Part shown: positions 37,007-44,741 of the stretch, one piece after another
How the letters are laid out: every line of letters begins with the position of its first letter
How positions within the stretch are numbered: the first letter of the stretch is position 1
Notes under the pieces: model-generated
What the model was told of the DNA's origin: nothing
The model's database searches: none
What the model saw: only the letters and a program-made list of their open reading frames with translations
NCBI GenBank assembly: GCA_963775875.1
Contig: CAVZKP010000040.1
Span: 31,411 to 95,410, forward strand
DNA from: AP-15 sp963775875
GTDB lineage: Bacteria > Pseudomonadota > Alphaproteobacteria > ATCC43930 > CGMCC-115725
Direction of reading: 5' to 3'
DNA length: 64,000 bases
Translations under genes and position numbers: made by a program

Positions 37007-37879
37007 ATGGATGGCGAGATTTCCTGCGGAATTATCGATCTGCAGCGGCCGGCGGCAGCGCGGCTGCCGCTGATCCTCGCCTCGCCGCATAGCGGCTGCG
37101 ACTATCCGGCCGATTTCCTCGCCGCCTCGCGCCTCGACCCGGTGGCGCTGCGGCGCTCCGAAGACAGCTTTGTCGACGAATTGTTCGCCGCCGCCCCGAG
37201 CCTCGGCGCGCCATTGCTGTCGGCGCGGTTTCCGCGCGCCTATCTCGATGTCAACCGCGAGGCCTACGAACTCGATCCGGCAATGTTTTCCGACGCATTG
37301 CCTGAGTTCGTCAACGCCCGCTCGCCCCGCGTGCGGATGGGGCTGGGCACGATCGCCCGGATCGTCGCCAATGGCGAGGAGATCTATGCCGGCAAACTCT
37401 GTTTTGCCGAGGCGAGGCGGCGCATCGACGGGCTCTATCGCCCCTATCACCAGGCGCTGCGCCGGCTGGTCGATGAGACCGAGGCTTTGTTCGGCGGCTA
37501 TCTGCTGATCGATTGCCATTCGATGCCGTCGGCTGCCGGCTCGGTCTGCGGGCGCGACGGCGCCGACTTCGTACTCGGCGATTGCCATGGCGCCGCCTGC
37601 GCGCCTTCGATCCTCGAAGCCGCCCGCCAGTTCCTCGCCGAGCGCGGGTTTGCCGTCGCCATCAACGCGCCCTACGCTGGCGGGTTTACCACCGACCATT
37701 ACGGCGATCCGCGGCGGCAGCGCCATGCGCTGCAGATCGAGATCAACCGCGCGCTTTATATGGATGAGCGCAATTACCGGCGAAAGCCCCGTTTCGCGCG
37801 GCTCGCCGTGGAGATGGGCGAACTGATCGGCCAGCTGAGCCTGGCCGCGCAGGAGTGCCTGGCCGACGCCGCCGAGTAA
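37007..37879 (+). CDS. N-formylglutamate amidohydrolase-family protein
   Basis: A 290-residue hydrolase of the FGase family. Key motifs are LILASPHSGCDYPADFLA near the N-terminus, FPRAYLDVNREAYELDP, YLLIDCHSMPS and GGFTTDHYGDPRRQRHALQIEINRALYMDE, which include the conserved metal-binding Ser-His-Ser-Gly, Asp-Cys-His and Glu residues. In classical histidine degradation HutG releases glutamate and formate from N-formylglutamate. No other hut genes are nearby, so the substrate may be another N-acyl amino acid. Confidence 0.87.
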   Translation: MDGEISCGIIDLQRPAAARLPLILASPHSGCDYPADFLAASRLDPVALRRSEDSFVDELFAAAPSLGAPLLSARFPRAYLDVNREAYELDPAMFSDALPEFVNARSPRVRMGLGTIARIVANGEEIYAGKLCFAEARRRIDGLYRPYHQALRRLVDETEALFGGYLLIDCHSMPSAAGSVCGRDGADFVLGDCHGAACAPSILEAARQFLAERGFAVAINAPYAGGFTTDHYGDPRRQRHALQIEINRALYMDERNYRRKPRFARLAVEMGELIGQLSLAAQECLADAAE

Positions 37880-37965
37880 ACCGCCGCGGCTGGCGCGCCG
37901 AGCCCGCGATTGATCCGCCGCCCCGTCATTCTCACTTCAAAGAGAGCGAGGCACGGGAGAAGTCG

Positions 37966-38841
37966 ATGAGCGGGATCGGGCCGCAGACTGCCGCGGATTT
38001 TTCCATCGAGCAGGACTGGCAGGGCTATGGCGAGGAGCAGCACGCGGTCTGGCGGCTGTTGTTCGAGCGCCAGCAAAAGCTGCTGGCCAGGCGGGCCTGC
38101 GGCGAATATCTCGACGGGCTCGGCGCGCTCGGCGTCGCCGCCGGCGGCATCCCGGATTTCCGCCGACTCAGCGATGCGCTCGAGCGCGCCACCGGATGGC
38201 GGATCGTCGCGGTGCCCGGCCTGGTCCCTGACGCGGTGTTCTTCGCTCATCTCGCCCACCGTCGATTTCCGTCAACCTGCTTTATCCGCCGCCGCGATCA
38301 GCTCGACTATCTGCAGGAGCCGGATGTTTTTCACGACATCTGCGGCCATGTGCCGTTGCTGATGAACCCGGTCTTCGCCGACTACATGCAGGCCTATGGC
38401 GAGGGCGGGCTCAAGGCCCAAGGGCTCGGCCATCTCGAGCGCCTGGCGCGGCTCTACTGGTACACGGTCGAGTTCGGGCTGATCGCGACCACGGTCGGCT
38501 TGCGCATCTATGGTTCAGGTATCCTATCCTCGGCCGGCGAGTTGCTCTATTGCCTCGACGACCCGCGGCCAAAGCGCGTGGGCTTTGATCTGCGCCGGGT
38601 CATGCGCACCCGCTACCGGATCGACCGGTTTCAGCAAACCTATTTCGTCATCGACGATTTCGCTCAGCTGTTCGCGGCGACCCGGCCGGATTTCACCCCG
38701 ATCTATCGCGAGATCGCCGCCCTGCCCGATCTCGATCCCGGTCAAATGCTCGACGATGAGCGTCAATTCACGCCGCCACCGGGCGATGCCGCCGGTGCGG
38801 GCAAAAAAAATGGGCCGCAGCTTAGCGCGGCCCAAGTTTAG
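37966..38841 (+). CDS. phhA: phenylalanine 4-monooxygenase
   Basis: The non-haem iron, pterin-dependent enzyme that converts Phe to Tyr. ATG 37966 has GGGAGA eight bases upstream and gives 291 residues, the bacterial length. Iron ligands are His123 and His128 in VFHDICGHVPLL and Glu169 in LYWYTVEFGL. The pterin/substrate region (PGLVPDAVFFAHLAHRRFPS, IRRRDQLDYLQEPD) is intact. Its last codons overlap the terminator hairpin of a predicted minus-strand small RNA. No pterin dehydratase gene is adjacent. Confidence 0.95.
   Translation: MSGIGPQTAADFSIEQDWQGYGEEQHAVWRLLFERQQKLLARRACGEYLDGLGALGVAAGGIPDFRRLSDALERATGWRIVAVPGLVPDAVFFAHLAHRRFPSTCFIRRRDQLDYLQEPDVFHDICGHVPLLMNPVFADYMQAYGEGGLKAQGLGHLERLARLYWYTVEFGLIATTVGLRIYGSGILSSAGELLYCLDDPRPKRVGFDLRRVMRTRYRIDRFQQTYFVIDDFAQLFAATRPDFTPIYREIAALPDLDPGQMLDDERQFTPPPGDAAGAGKKNGPQLSAAQV
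38803..38834 (-). terminator. intrinsic terminator of the candidate small RNA
   Basis: An 8-bp stem (TGGGCCGC/GCGGCCCA) with an 8-base loop is followed on the minus strand by T8. On the plus strand the hairpin is preceded by A8 and followed by AAGTTTAGG, so it would not terminate phhA in the standard way. Confidence 0.6.
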
Positions 38842-38896
38842 GGAGGAAACGCCTAGAAGACGTACGGTAAGACCACAACCGGCGATCGTTACCGCA
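38803..38896 (-). ncRNA. candidate small RNA with anti-Shine-Dalgarno loop
   Basis: On the minus strand a good promoter (-35 TTGACA, 38925-38930; -10 TAGATT, 38903-38908; 16-base spacer) is followed about 62 bases later by an intrinsic terminator: TGGGCCGC/GCGGCCCA stem (38811-38818 with 38827-38834) and then eight T (38810-38803 read on the minus strand). The predicted RNA of about 94 nt contains GUUU-CCUCCCU-AAAC (38850-38836), a hairpin exposing an anti-Shine-Dalgarno loop. Alphaproteobacterial trans-acting sRNAs often present such CCUCC loops. No open frame of note lies inside. It is antisense to the last 39 bases of phhA. Confidence 0.55.
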
Positions 38897-38902
38897 CTGC
38901 AC

Positions 38903-38930
38903 AATCTAATGCGTCGCGCCGCGATGTCAA
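38903..38930 (-). promoter_or_regulatory. promoter of the candidate small RNA
   Basis: TTGACA and TAGATT with a 16-base spacer, the strongest sigma-70-like match on the minus strand in this region. It points away from the otsB gene and has no protein-coding target before the T8 terminator. Confidence 0.5.
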
Positions 38931-39035
38931 GCAGGTTTTTTCGAAATGACTGGCATCGTTGGCGATTCCAGGCCAGATCAGGGAGTTAGACCACACCCGG
39001 CGGCAAAATAATGTGCATCGCACAAGGACGTAATT

Positions 39036-39812
39036 TTGACGATGGCCAATCCACCGGCTTCCCCCTTGGCCCGCCCGCCGCCGAGATTGGAACGGTGTTC
39101 GGCTCTGTTTCTCGATGTCGACGGCACCCTGATCGAGATCGCCGCCCGTTCCGACCTGGTTCGGGTGCCGCCCGAATTGCCGGCGCTACTCGGCGATTTG
39201 GCCGCACAGCGCGGCGGCGCGATGGCGCTGATCAGCGGCCGTCCGCTTGCCGAACTCGACCGCCTGTTTCTGCCGTGGCGCGGGGCGGCGGCCGGGGTGC
39301 ATGGCAGCGAGCGCCGGCGCGCCGACGGCACTCTCCACCACCACATCGACGAGGTGGCCGCGGCGGCACTTGAGCAGATTCGGCCACGGCTTGCAGCGCT
39401 GGCACACGCGGGAAGCGGTTTGCTTCTCGAAGACAAGCAAAGCAGCCTGGCGCTGCATTACCGCGCGGCGCCCGAGCGCGGCGCGGAAATCCTCGCTGCT
39501 GCCGAGATACTCCGTCGCGAGGCCGGGCCGGCGCTGCGGCTGATCGCCGGCAAGATGGTCGTCGAGCTGCAGCCGCGCGGCGCCGACAAGGGCGCTGCCA
39601 TCGCCGCCTTTCTCGGCGAGCAGCCGTTTTTCGGCCGCCATCCGGTATTTGTCGGCGACGATGCGACCGACGAGGACGGATTTGCCGAAATCAACCGGCG
39701 CGGCGGCGTCGCGATCCGAGTCGGGCCGCCGGCGGAAACCCTGGCGGGCTACGGCTTGCCCTCGGTCGCAGCGGCGCTCGCCTGGCTCGCCGAAACGCAC
39801 CGGCCGGCTTGA
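39036..39812 (+). CDS. otsB: trehalose-6-phosphate phosphatase
   Basis: OtsB dephosphorylates trehalose-6-phosphate to trehalose. The 258-residue HAD-superfamily protein has motif I DVDGTL in ALFLDVDGTLIEIA, motif II Ser in MALISGRPLAEL, the Lys in LRLIAGKMVVELQPRG and the metal-binding GDDATDEDGFAEI. The start is TTG 39036 (AAGGA seven bases upstream) or ATG 39042. First gene of otsB-otsA-glk on the same strand, making a compatible-solute module. Confidence 0.94.
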   Translation: MTMANPPASPLARPPPRLERCSALFLDVDGTLIEIAARSDLVRVPPELPALLGDLAAQRGGAMALISGRPLAELDRLFLPWRGAAAGVHGSERRRADGTLHHHIDEVAAAALEQIRPRLAALAHAGSGLLLEDKQSSLALHYRAAPERGAEILAAAEILRREAGPALRLIAGKMVVELQPRGADKGAAIAAFLGEQPFFGRHPVFVGDDATDEDGFAEINRRGGVAIRVGPPAETLAGYGLPSVAAALAWLAETHRPA

Positions 39813-39884
39813 AAATCAATCCACTGCGGGAACATTTGCGCCACTACCGGCGTTCGGGAGGGAAACGGTAAGCGGGGCAAAAAA

Positions 39885-41372
39885 ATGGCGGAGGGCGATA
39901 CGGCTACATCCGGCGCATCGCGCGCAGATTTACATTCCTGGGGGGCAGAACCGGTTCGCCAATTCGCTTCGGGAGCGAGGAGTGCCGCAGCAAACCGCCG
40001 GTTGGTCGTTGTCTCCAATCGGGTCGCGGCCGAAAGCGGAAAGCCGGATTCGGGCGGCCTCGCGGTCGCTATCAGCGCCGCGCTGCAGACCAGCGGCGGC
40101 ATCTGGCTCGGCTGGAGCGGACGAGTAGCGGAACAGGCCGATGGCGAGCCGGAGGTGATCGCGCGCGGACCGCTCACCTACGCCACCCTCGACCTGTCGC
40201 GTCGCGATTTCGACGAATATTATCTCGGCTTTGCCAACCGCGTGCTGTGGCCGCTGTTTCATTTCCGCGGCTCCCTCGTCGACTATTCGCGGCGCGACTT
40301 TGCCGGCTATCTACGGGTCAATCGCCGGTTTGCGCTGGCCTTGGCGCCGATGCTGCTGCCGCAGGATCTGGTCTGGGTCCACGACTATCATCTGATCCCG
40401 CTCGGGCGCGAGCTGCGCCGCCTCGACCACAGCCAGCCGCTCGGCTTTTTCCTGCACACGCCATTCCCCCCGGCCGAGCTGTTGCGCATATTGCCAAACC
40501 ACCGCGACCTGATCGAGGCGTTGTGCGCCTACGATCTGGTCGGCTTTCAAACCAAGTCGGACCTCCACGGCTTTTGCGACTATCTGCTGCGCTTTGCCGG
40601 GGCCGAGGATTACGGGCAGGGCGTGCTGCGGGCGTTCGGGCGGATCGTGCGCGCCCAGGTTTTCCCGATCGGGATCGACGCCGCCTCCGTCGCGGCGCAG
40701 GCTGCCGCCGCCGATGGCACCCGTCAGATGCGCCGCCTGGGGCAGAGCCTGGGCGAGCGGACCTTGATGATCGGGGTCGATCGGCTCGATTATTCGAAGG
40801 GTCTGCCCGAGCGGTTCAAGGCCTTCGGCCAGCTGCTCGAAACCTGCCCCGAGACCCGCGGCCGGATCGTGTTTATGCAGATCGCCCCGCCTTCGCGCTC
40901 GGAGGTTCCCGAATATCAGGAGATCCGCCGCACTCTTGCCACCTCGGCCGGCCATATCAACGGCCGCTACGGCGAATTCGACTGGACGCCGCTGCGCTAT
41001 ATAAATAAGAGCTTCAACCACAAGGCGCTGACCGGATTTTTCCGAGCGAGCCGGATCGGGCTGGTGACGCCGCTGCGCGACGGCATGAACCTGGTGGCAA
41101 AGGAATATGTCGCCTCGCAGCCGGCGGAAGATCCGGGGGTGCTGGTGCTGTCTTGCTTTGCCGGCGCGGCTCAACAACTGGGCGAGGCGGTGCTGGTCAA
41201 CCCGCATGATGTCGAGGGCATGGCCGAAGCCATCCGGCAGGGGCTGAGCATGGCGCTCGGCGAGCGCAAAGAGCGGTGGACCGCGATGATGGCGACGATC
41301 GAGCGCGACGACATTACCGCCTGGCGCAAAAGCTTTGTCGGCGCGCTGTCGGCGATCGGCGCGGGCGGATGA
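39885..41372 (+). CDS. otsA: alpha,alpha-trehalose-phosphate synthase
   Basis: OtsA joins UDP-glucose and glucose-6-phosphate to trehalose-6-phosphate. The 495-residue GT20 enzyme includes RLVVVSNRVA at about 42, DLVWVHDYHLIPLGRELR, LGFFLHTPFPPAEL, IGVDRLDYSKGLPERF and TPLRDGMNLVAKEYVA, all signatures of the family's donor and acceptor sites. A 40-residue low-complexity N-terminus precedes the fold; a later start closer to RRLVVVSN is possible. It sits 72 bases after otsB. Confidence 0.94.
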   Translation: MAEGDTATSGASRADLHSWGAEPVRQFASGARSAAANRRLVVVSNRVAAESGKPDSGGLAVAISAALQTSGGIWLGWSGRVAEQADGEPEVIARGPLTYATLDLSRRDFDEYYLGFANRVLWPLFHFRGSLVDYSRRDFAGYLRVNRRFALALAPMLLPQDLVWVHDYHLIPLGRELRRLDHSQPLGFFLHTPFPPAELLRILPNHRDLIEALCAYDLVGFQTKSDLHGFCDYLLRFAGAEDYGQGVLRAFGRIVRAQVFPIGIDAASVAAQAAAADGTRQMRRLGQSLGERTLMIGVDRLDYSKGLPERFKAFGQLLETCPETRGRIVFMQIAPPSRSEVPEYQEIRRTLATSAGHINGRYGEFDWTPLRYINKSFNHKALTGFFRASRIGLVTPLRDGMNLVAKEYVASQPAEDPGVLVLSCFAGAAQQLGEAVLVNPHDVEGMAEAIRQGLSMALGERKERWTAMMATIERDDITAWRKSFVGALSAIGAGG

Positions 41373-41382
41373 GGCGGCCGAC

Positions 41383-42360
41383 GTGACGGCAGCGAGCGGT
41401 TCCGCAGCGGTGGCCGAAGCCTGGCTGGTCGGCGACATCGGCGGCACCAATGCCCGCTTCGGCCTGGTTTCCCCGGCCCGCCAGGTACTGCACTGGCTGA
41501 GCTACGCGGTCGAGCGCTATTCGACGATCGACGATGCCTTGGCGGCCTATCTTTCCGCCCGTGGCGATCTGCCGATGCCGCGCCAGGCGGCCATCGCCGT
41601 TGCCTCGGCCATCGTCGGCGACCATGTGTCGATGACCAACCATCCATGGAGCTTTTCGATCGTGGCGCTGAAGGCGCGGTTTGGCTTTGATCGGCTCGAG
41701 CTGATCAACGACTTCACCGCGCTGGCGCTGGCCCTGCCCTATCTCGGACCGGACGATCGGATGACCATCGGCGGCGGTGAGGCCGCGCCGGGCGCGCCGC
41801 TGGCGGTGCTGGGTCCGGGATCAGGATTTGGCGTCTCGGGGCTGGTCGCCTGCGGCTCGGGCTGGGTGGCGCTGGCCGGCGAAGGCGGCCATGCGACGAT
41901 GGCGCCGGCGACCGATCGCGAAGGCGCGGTGCTCGACCATATGCGCCGGCGTTTCGACCACGTCTCGGCCGAGCGGCTGCTGTCGGGCCCGGGTTTGGTA
42001 AACCTCTACAATACCTTGGGGGAAATCGACGGCGTCCTGTCACGTGGCTACACCGCGGCGCAGATTACCGATCTCGGAACGCGCGGCGAAGACCCGCTAT
42101 GCGCCGAGGCGACGACAATGTTCTGCGCGATGCTCGGCACCATGGCCGGCAATCTGGCGCTGACCCTGGGGGCGCGCGGCGGCGTCTTTATCGGCGGTGG
42201 AATCGTGCCGCGGCTCGGGCAGTTCTTTGCCGATTCGCCGTTTCGCGCCCGGTTTCAAGCCAAGGGCCGGTTCGAGCCCTATCTCGCGGCGATCCCGACC
42301 CATGTCGTGACCCATCAATTGCCGGCGTTTCTCGGCTGCGCCGCGCTGCTGGCCGGTTGA
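41383..42360 (+). CDS. glk: glucokinase
   Basis: Glucokinase phosphorylates glucose to glucose-6-phosphate with ATP; the product feeds OtsA. GTG 41383, ten bases after otsA, gives 325 residues. The phosphate loop is GDIGGTNARFGL (17-28). LINDFTALALALPYL carries the catalytic Asp, and the VLGPGSGFGVSGL and AGEGGHATMAPATDREG segments are typical of proteobacterial Glk. The close spacing argues for one otsB-otsA-glk transcript. Confidence 0.93.
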   Translation: MTAASGSAAVAEAWLVGDIGGTNARFGLVSPARQVLHWLSYAVERYSTIDDALAAYLSARGDLPMPRQAAIAVASAIVGDHVSMTNHPWSFSIVALKARFGFDRLELINDFTALALALPYLGPDDRMTIGGGEAAPGAPLAVLGPGSGFGVSGLVACGSGWVALAGEGGHATMAPATDREGAVLDHMRRRFDHVSAERLLSGPGLVNLYNTLGEIDGVLSRGYTAAQITDLGTRGEDPLCAEATTMFCAMLGTMAGNLALTLGARGGVFIGGGIVPRLGQFFADSPFRARFQAKGRFEPYLAAIPTHVVTHQLPAFLGCAALLAG

Positions 42361-42698
42361 AATGGGACCGGCATCGACCCCGCAACAGGTCGACCCAGGG
42401 CTAACCGAGTCAGTTCAGGGTCCAACTCCCCACCCTCGCCCGGCACGCCGCCGCAGCCGCCGCCCGATCCCGACCGCCCGCGCCCGGTCGAGGAGCCGCC
42501 ACCGGTCCGCAATGCGTCCCGCGCTTCGGCGATGGGCGTTTCGGCAACTACCGTCGGCTCGGGATAAAGCGACCGTCCTTGGCATTGTCTGCGGCTCATC
42601 TGTGCCTATAATTTAGTCACTGGGCATGGCGAGCCGCTGTGGATCGCGCGCACCGGTAACCGTCGGAGATTATCCGGCGCAGCAAAGGATCTGCGGCC
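42361..42698. other. intergenic region after glk
   Basis: About 340 bases. A Pro-rich frame (PPQPPPDPDRPRPVEEPPPV, around 42440-42510) ends at a stop near 42566 but has no start codon or ribosome site, so it is not called. A promoter for the next small gene lies at 42585-42612. Confidence 0.4.
42585..42612 (+). promoter_or_regulatory. promoter of the small membrane protein gene
   Basis: TTGTCT (42585-42590) and a perfect TATAAT (42607-42612) with a 16-base spacer, 87 bases before the ATG at 42699. Confidence 0.5.
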
Positions 42699-42881
42699 AT
42701 GGGCCTCATTCTGATCATCGTTCTCCTGCTGATCCTGTTCGGCGGCGGCTTCGGATATTACCGCGGCGGCTATTATGGCCGCGGCGGCGGTTATGGCATC
42801 GGCGGCCTGCTCGGACTGATCATCGTCGTCATTCTGATCGTGTGGCTGCTGCATGGCGGCGGATATCTGAGCCGTTACTGA
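42699..42881 (+). CDS. small DUF3309-like membrane protein
   Basis: A 60-residue protein with two hydrophobic helices (LILIIVLLLILFGGGFGYY and LLGLIIVVILIVWLLHGGGY) joined by a Gly/Tyr/Arg loop (RGGYYGRGGGYGIGG). Its architecture matches DUF3309-type small proteins of alphaproteobacteria. A promoter with TATAAT lies upstream and AAGGAT precedes the ATG. Function unknown; an inner-membrane location is likely. Confidence 0.7.
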   Translation: MGLILIIVLLLILFGGGFGYYRGGYYGRGGGYGIGGLLGLIIVVILIVWLLHGGGYLSRY

Positions 42882-43008
42882 GCCTCGATCGCTTTCGGCA
42901 GCGTGCCGCCAAACCGCCCCCAGCGACGCATTGCCAACCGCCGCAGGCCGCTTTGACGGCGGCGCCCCGTCGGCGGTAGAATCGGTGACCCTTCGACAGG
43001 ATTGTCCG

Positions 43009-43809
43009 ATGAGCCCAACAGTTGATCGAGGTGTCGCCGCCGGTGCGCGGGAGCGATTGCGGATTCGCACCGAGGCGTTTACCGGGTCGACGGCGGGGCT
43101 GGCGGGCGGCAACGTCCAGGCCAATCTGGTCATCCTGCCCCGGACGTTGGCCCATGATTTTTTGCGTTTTGCCCAGGCGAACCCCAAGCCCTGTCCGGTG
43201 CTGGCGGTTTCCGAACCCGGCGATCCGCGGTTGCCCGGACTGGGCGAGGATCTCGACATCCGCACCGATCTGCCGAAATACCGGGTGTGGCGGGGCGGCG
43301 AACTGGCCGAAGAACCTCTAAACCTATGCCATGTATGGCGCGACGATCTAGTCAGCTTCGCCCTCGGCTGCTCGTTTTCGTTCGAGCAGGCATTGATCGA
43401 GGAGGGGATCGAGCTGCGCCATATGAGTTGCGGCTCGAATGTGCCGATGTACCGGACCAACATCCGCTGCGTGCCGGCCGGGCCGTTCGCCGGCCCGCTC
43501 GTCGTCTCGATGCGGCCGTTGGCGCCGGCCGACGCGATCCGGGCGGTTCAGATCACCTCGCGGTTTCCCTCGGTGCATGGCGCGCCGGTGCACATCGGCC
43601 TGCCCGCGGCGATCGGCATCGAGGAGCTGTCGCGGCCCGATTACGGCGACAGCGTTCCGGTCGGGAGCGGGGAGTTGCCGGTATTCTGGGCCTGCGGCGT
43701 CACCCCGCAGGCGGTGATCGCCGAGGCCAGGCCCGATTTCTGTATCACCCACGCGCCGGGATCGATGCTGATCACCGATCTGCTCAATATCAAGCTCGCC
43801 AGCCTGTAG
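43009..43809 (+). CDS. DUF1445 (YcsI-type) protein, N-terminal half of a D-glutamate cyclase
   Basis: A 266-residue protein, normal length for DUF1445; ATG 43009 has AGGA seven bases upstream. Conserved segments include FALGCSFSFEQALIEEGIELRH, MRPLAPADAIRAVQITSRFP, PVFWACGVTPQAVI and ITHAPGSMLITDLLN. In vertebrate DGLUCY a DUF1445 domain is fused to DUF4392, and the enzyme cyclises D-glutamate to 5-oxo-D-proline. Here the two halves are separate genes 11 bases apart and directly upstream of murL-murD2. A role in D-glutamate removal or recycling is inferred from this. DUF1445 proteins are also annotated as putative hydro-lyases. Confidence 0.88.
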   Translation: MSPTVDRGVAAGARERLRIRTEAFTGSTAGLAGGNVQANLVILPRTLAHDFLRFAQANPKPCPVLAVSEPGDPRLPGLGEDLDIRTDLPKYRVWRGGELAEEPLNLCHVWRDDLVSFALGCSFSFEQALIEEGIELRHMSCGSNVPMYRTNIRCVPAGPFAGPLVVSMRPLAPADAIRAVQITSRFPSVHGAPVHIGLPAAIGIEELSRPDYGDSVPVGSGELPVFWACGVTPQAVIAEARPDFCITHAPGSMLITDLLNIKLASL

Positions 43810-43820
43810 CGGCGCAGGCG

Positions 43821-44741
43821 ATGGCGGGACCCGACGACCCGCGCGCGCTGGTCGATCAAATCGAGCGGCTGATCCAGACCGATGTCGGGCGCAATATCGG
43901 CCCGCTATGCGAGGCGGCAAGCGGCGGACTGTGGGGCGCCGCTTCGGCATTGGCTTCGGCGCGCCCTTGCCGGATCGGATTGATCACCGGGTTTTACGTG
44001 CCGACCGGCTCGCCACCGGCGGCGGAAACCGACGGGCCGGTGGGGACGGCGCTGCTGGCCAGGGCGCTCGTCGAGATTGGCGTGCCGTGTCGCCTGGCCA
44101 CCGACGAGCCGTGCCGCAGCGCCTGCGGCGCTGCATTGGCCGCGGCCGGCGCCGCCCGGGCGCCGATCGACGCGGTCGCAATCGGCGCGCCGCTGACCGC
44201 AACGGTCGAGATCTGGCGTACCGCCGGGATCACCCATGCGATTTCGATCGAGCGCTGCGGGCGCAGCGCCGATGGCACGCCGCGCAACATGCGCGGTCTC
44301 GACATCGGCTCCTACACCGCCCCGCTCGACGATCTGTTCGCGGCCGGTCCGTGGGACACGATCGCCGTCGGCGACGGTGGCAATGAGATCGGCATGGGCG
44401 CCTTGCCGCGAGGTTTGATCGCGCAACATGTCGCGCATGGCGAGGCGATCGCCTGCGTGACCCCGGCGCGGCATCTGATCGTGGCCGGCGTCTCGCATTG
44501 GGGGGCCTATGCGCTGCTCGGGGCGCTCGCCTGCCTTCGCCCGGAGTGGCATGCTCTCTTGATCCGATGCCTCGACGAGGGCCTCGACCAGCGGGTGCTC
44601 GAAGCCACCCTCCGCGACGGACCGGCCGTCGACGGCGTCTCGCGGGTGCAGGCGCCGACTATCGACAATCTCGACCTCGCCCAGCATCACCGGAAATTGC
44701 GGATGATCCGCGCGCTCGCCGAGGGCGGGCATGCGCTATAG
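43821..44741 (+). CDS. DUF4392 protein, C-terminal half of a D-glutamate cyclase
   Basis: A 306-residue DUF4392 protein; ATG 43821 lies 11 bases after the previous stop. Family signatures are IGLITGFYVPTGSPPAAETD, GPVGTALLARALVEIG, AISIERCGRSADGTPRNMRG, the strongly conserved IAVGDGGNEIGMGAL, and VAGVSHWGAYALLGAL. DUF4392 is the catalytic-type domain of mitochondrial D-glutamate cyclase. Its last 11 bases overlap the start of murL, so the enzyme is translationally coupled to peptidoglycan D-glutamate metabolism. Activity is inferred, not shown. Confidence 0.88.
   Translation: MAGPDDPRALVDQIERLIQTDVGRNIGPLCEAASGGLWGAASALASARPCRIGLITGFYVPTGSPPAAETDGPVGTALLARALVEIGVPCRLATDEPCRSACGAALAAAGAARAPIDAVAIGAPLTATVEIWRTAGITHAISIERCGRSADGTPRNMRGLDIGSYTAPLDDLFAAGPWDTIAVGDGGNEIGMGALPRGLIAQHVAHGEAIACVTPARHLIVAGVSHWGAYALLGALACLRPEWHALLIRCLDEGLDQRVLEATLRDGPAVDGVSRVQAPTIDNLDLAQHHRKLRMIRALAEGGHAL

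Noticed and set aside
38934..38945. T6 run as a terminator
   Set aside because: No stem precedes it on the plus strand, and it lies upstream of the small-RNA promoter on the minus strand.
42440..42566. Proline-rich short frame (PPQPPPDPDRPRPVEEPPPV)
   Set aside because: It lacks a start codon and ribosome site in frame; may be a decayed tail but cannot be supported as a gene.
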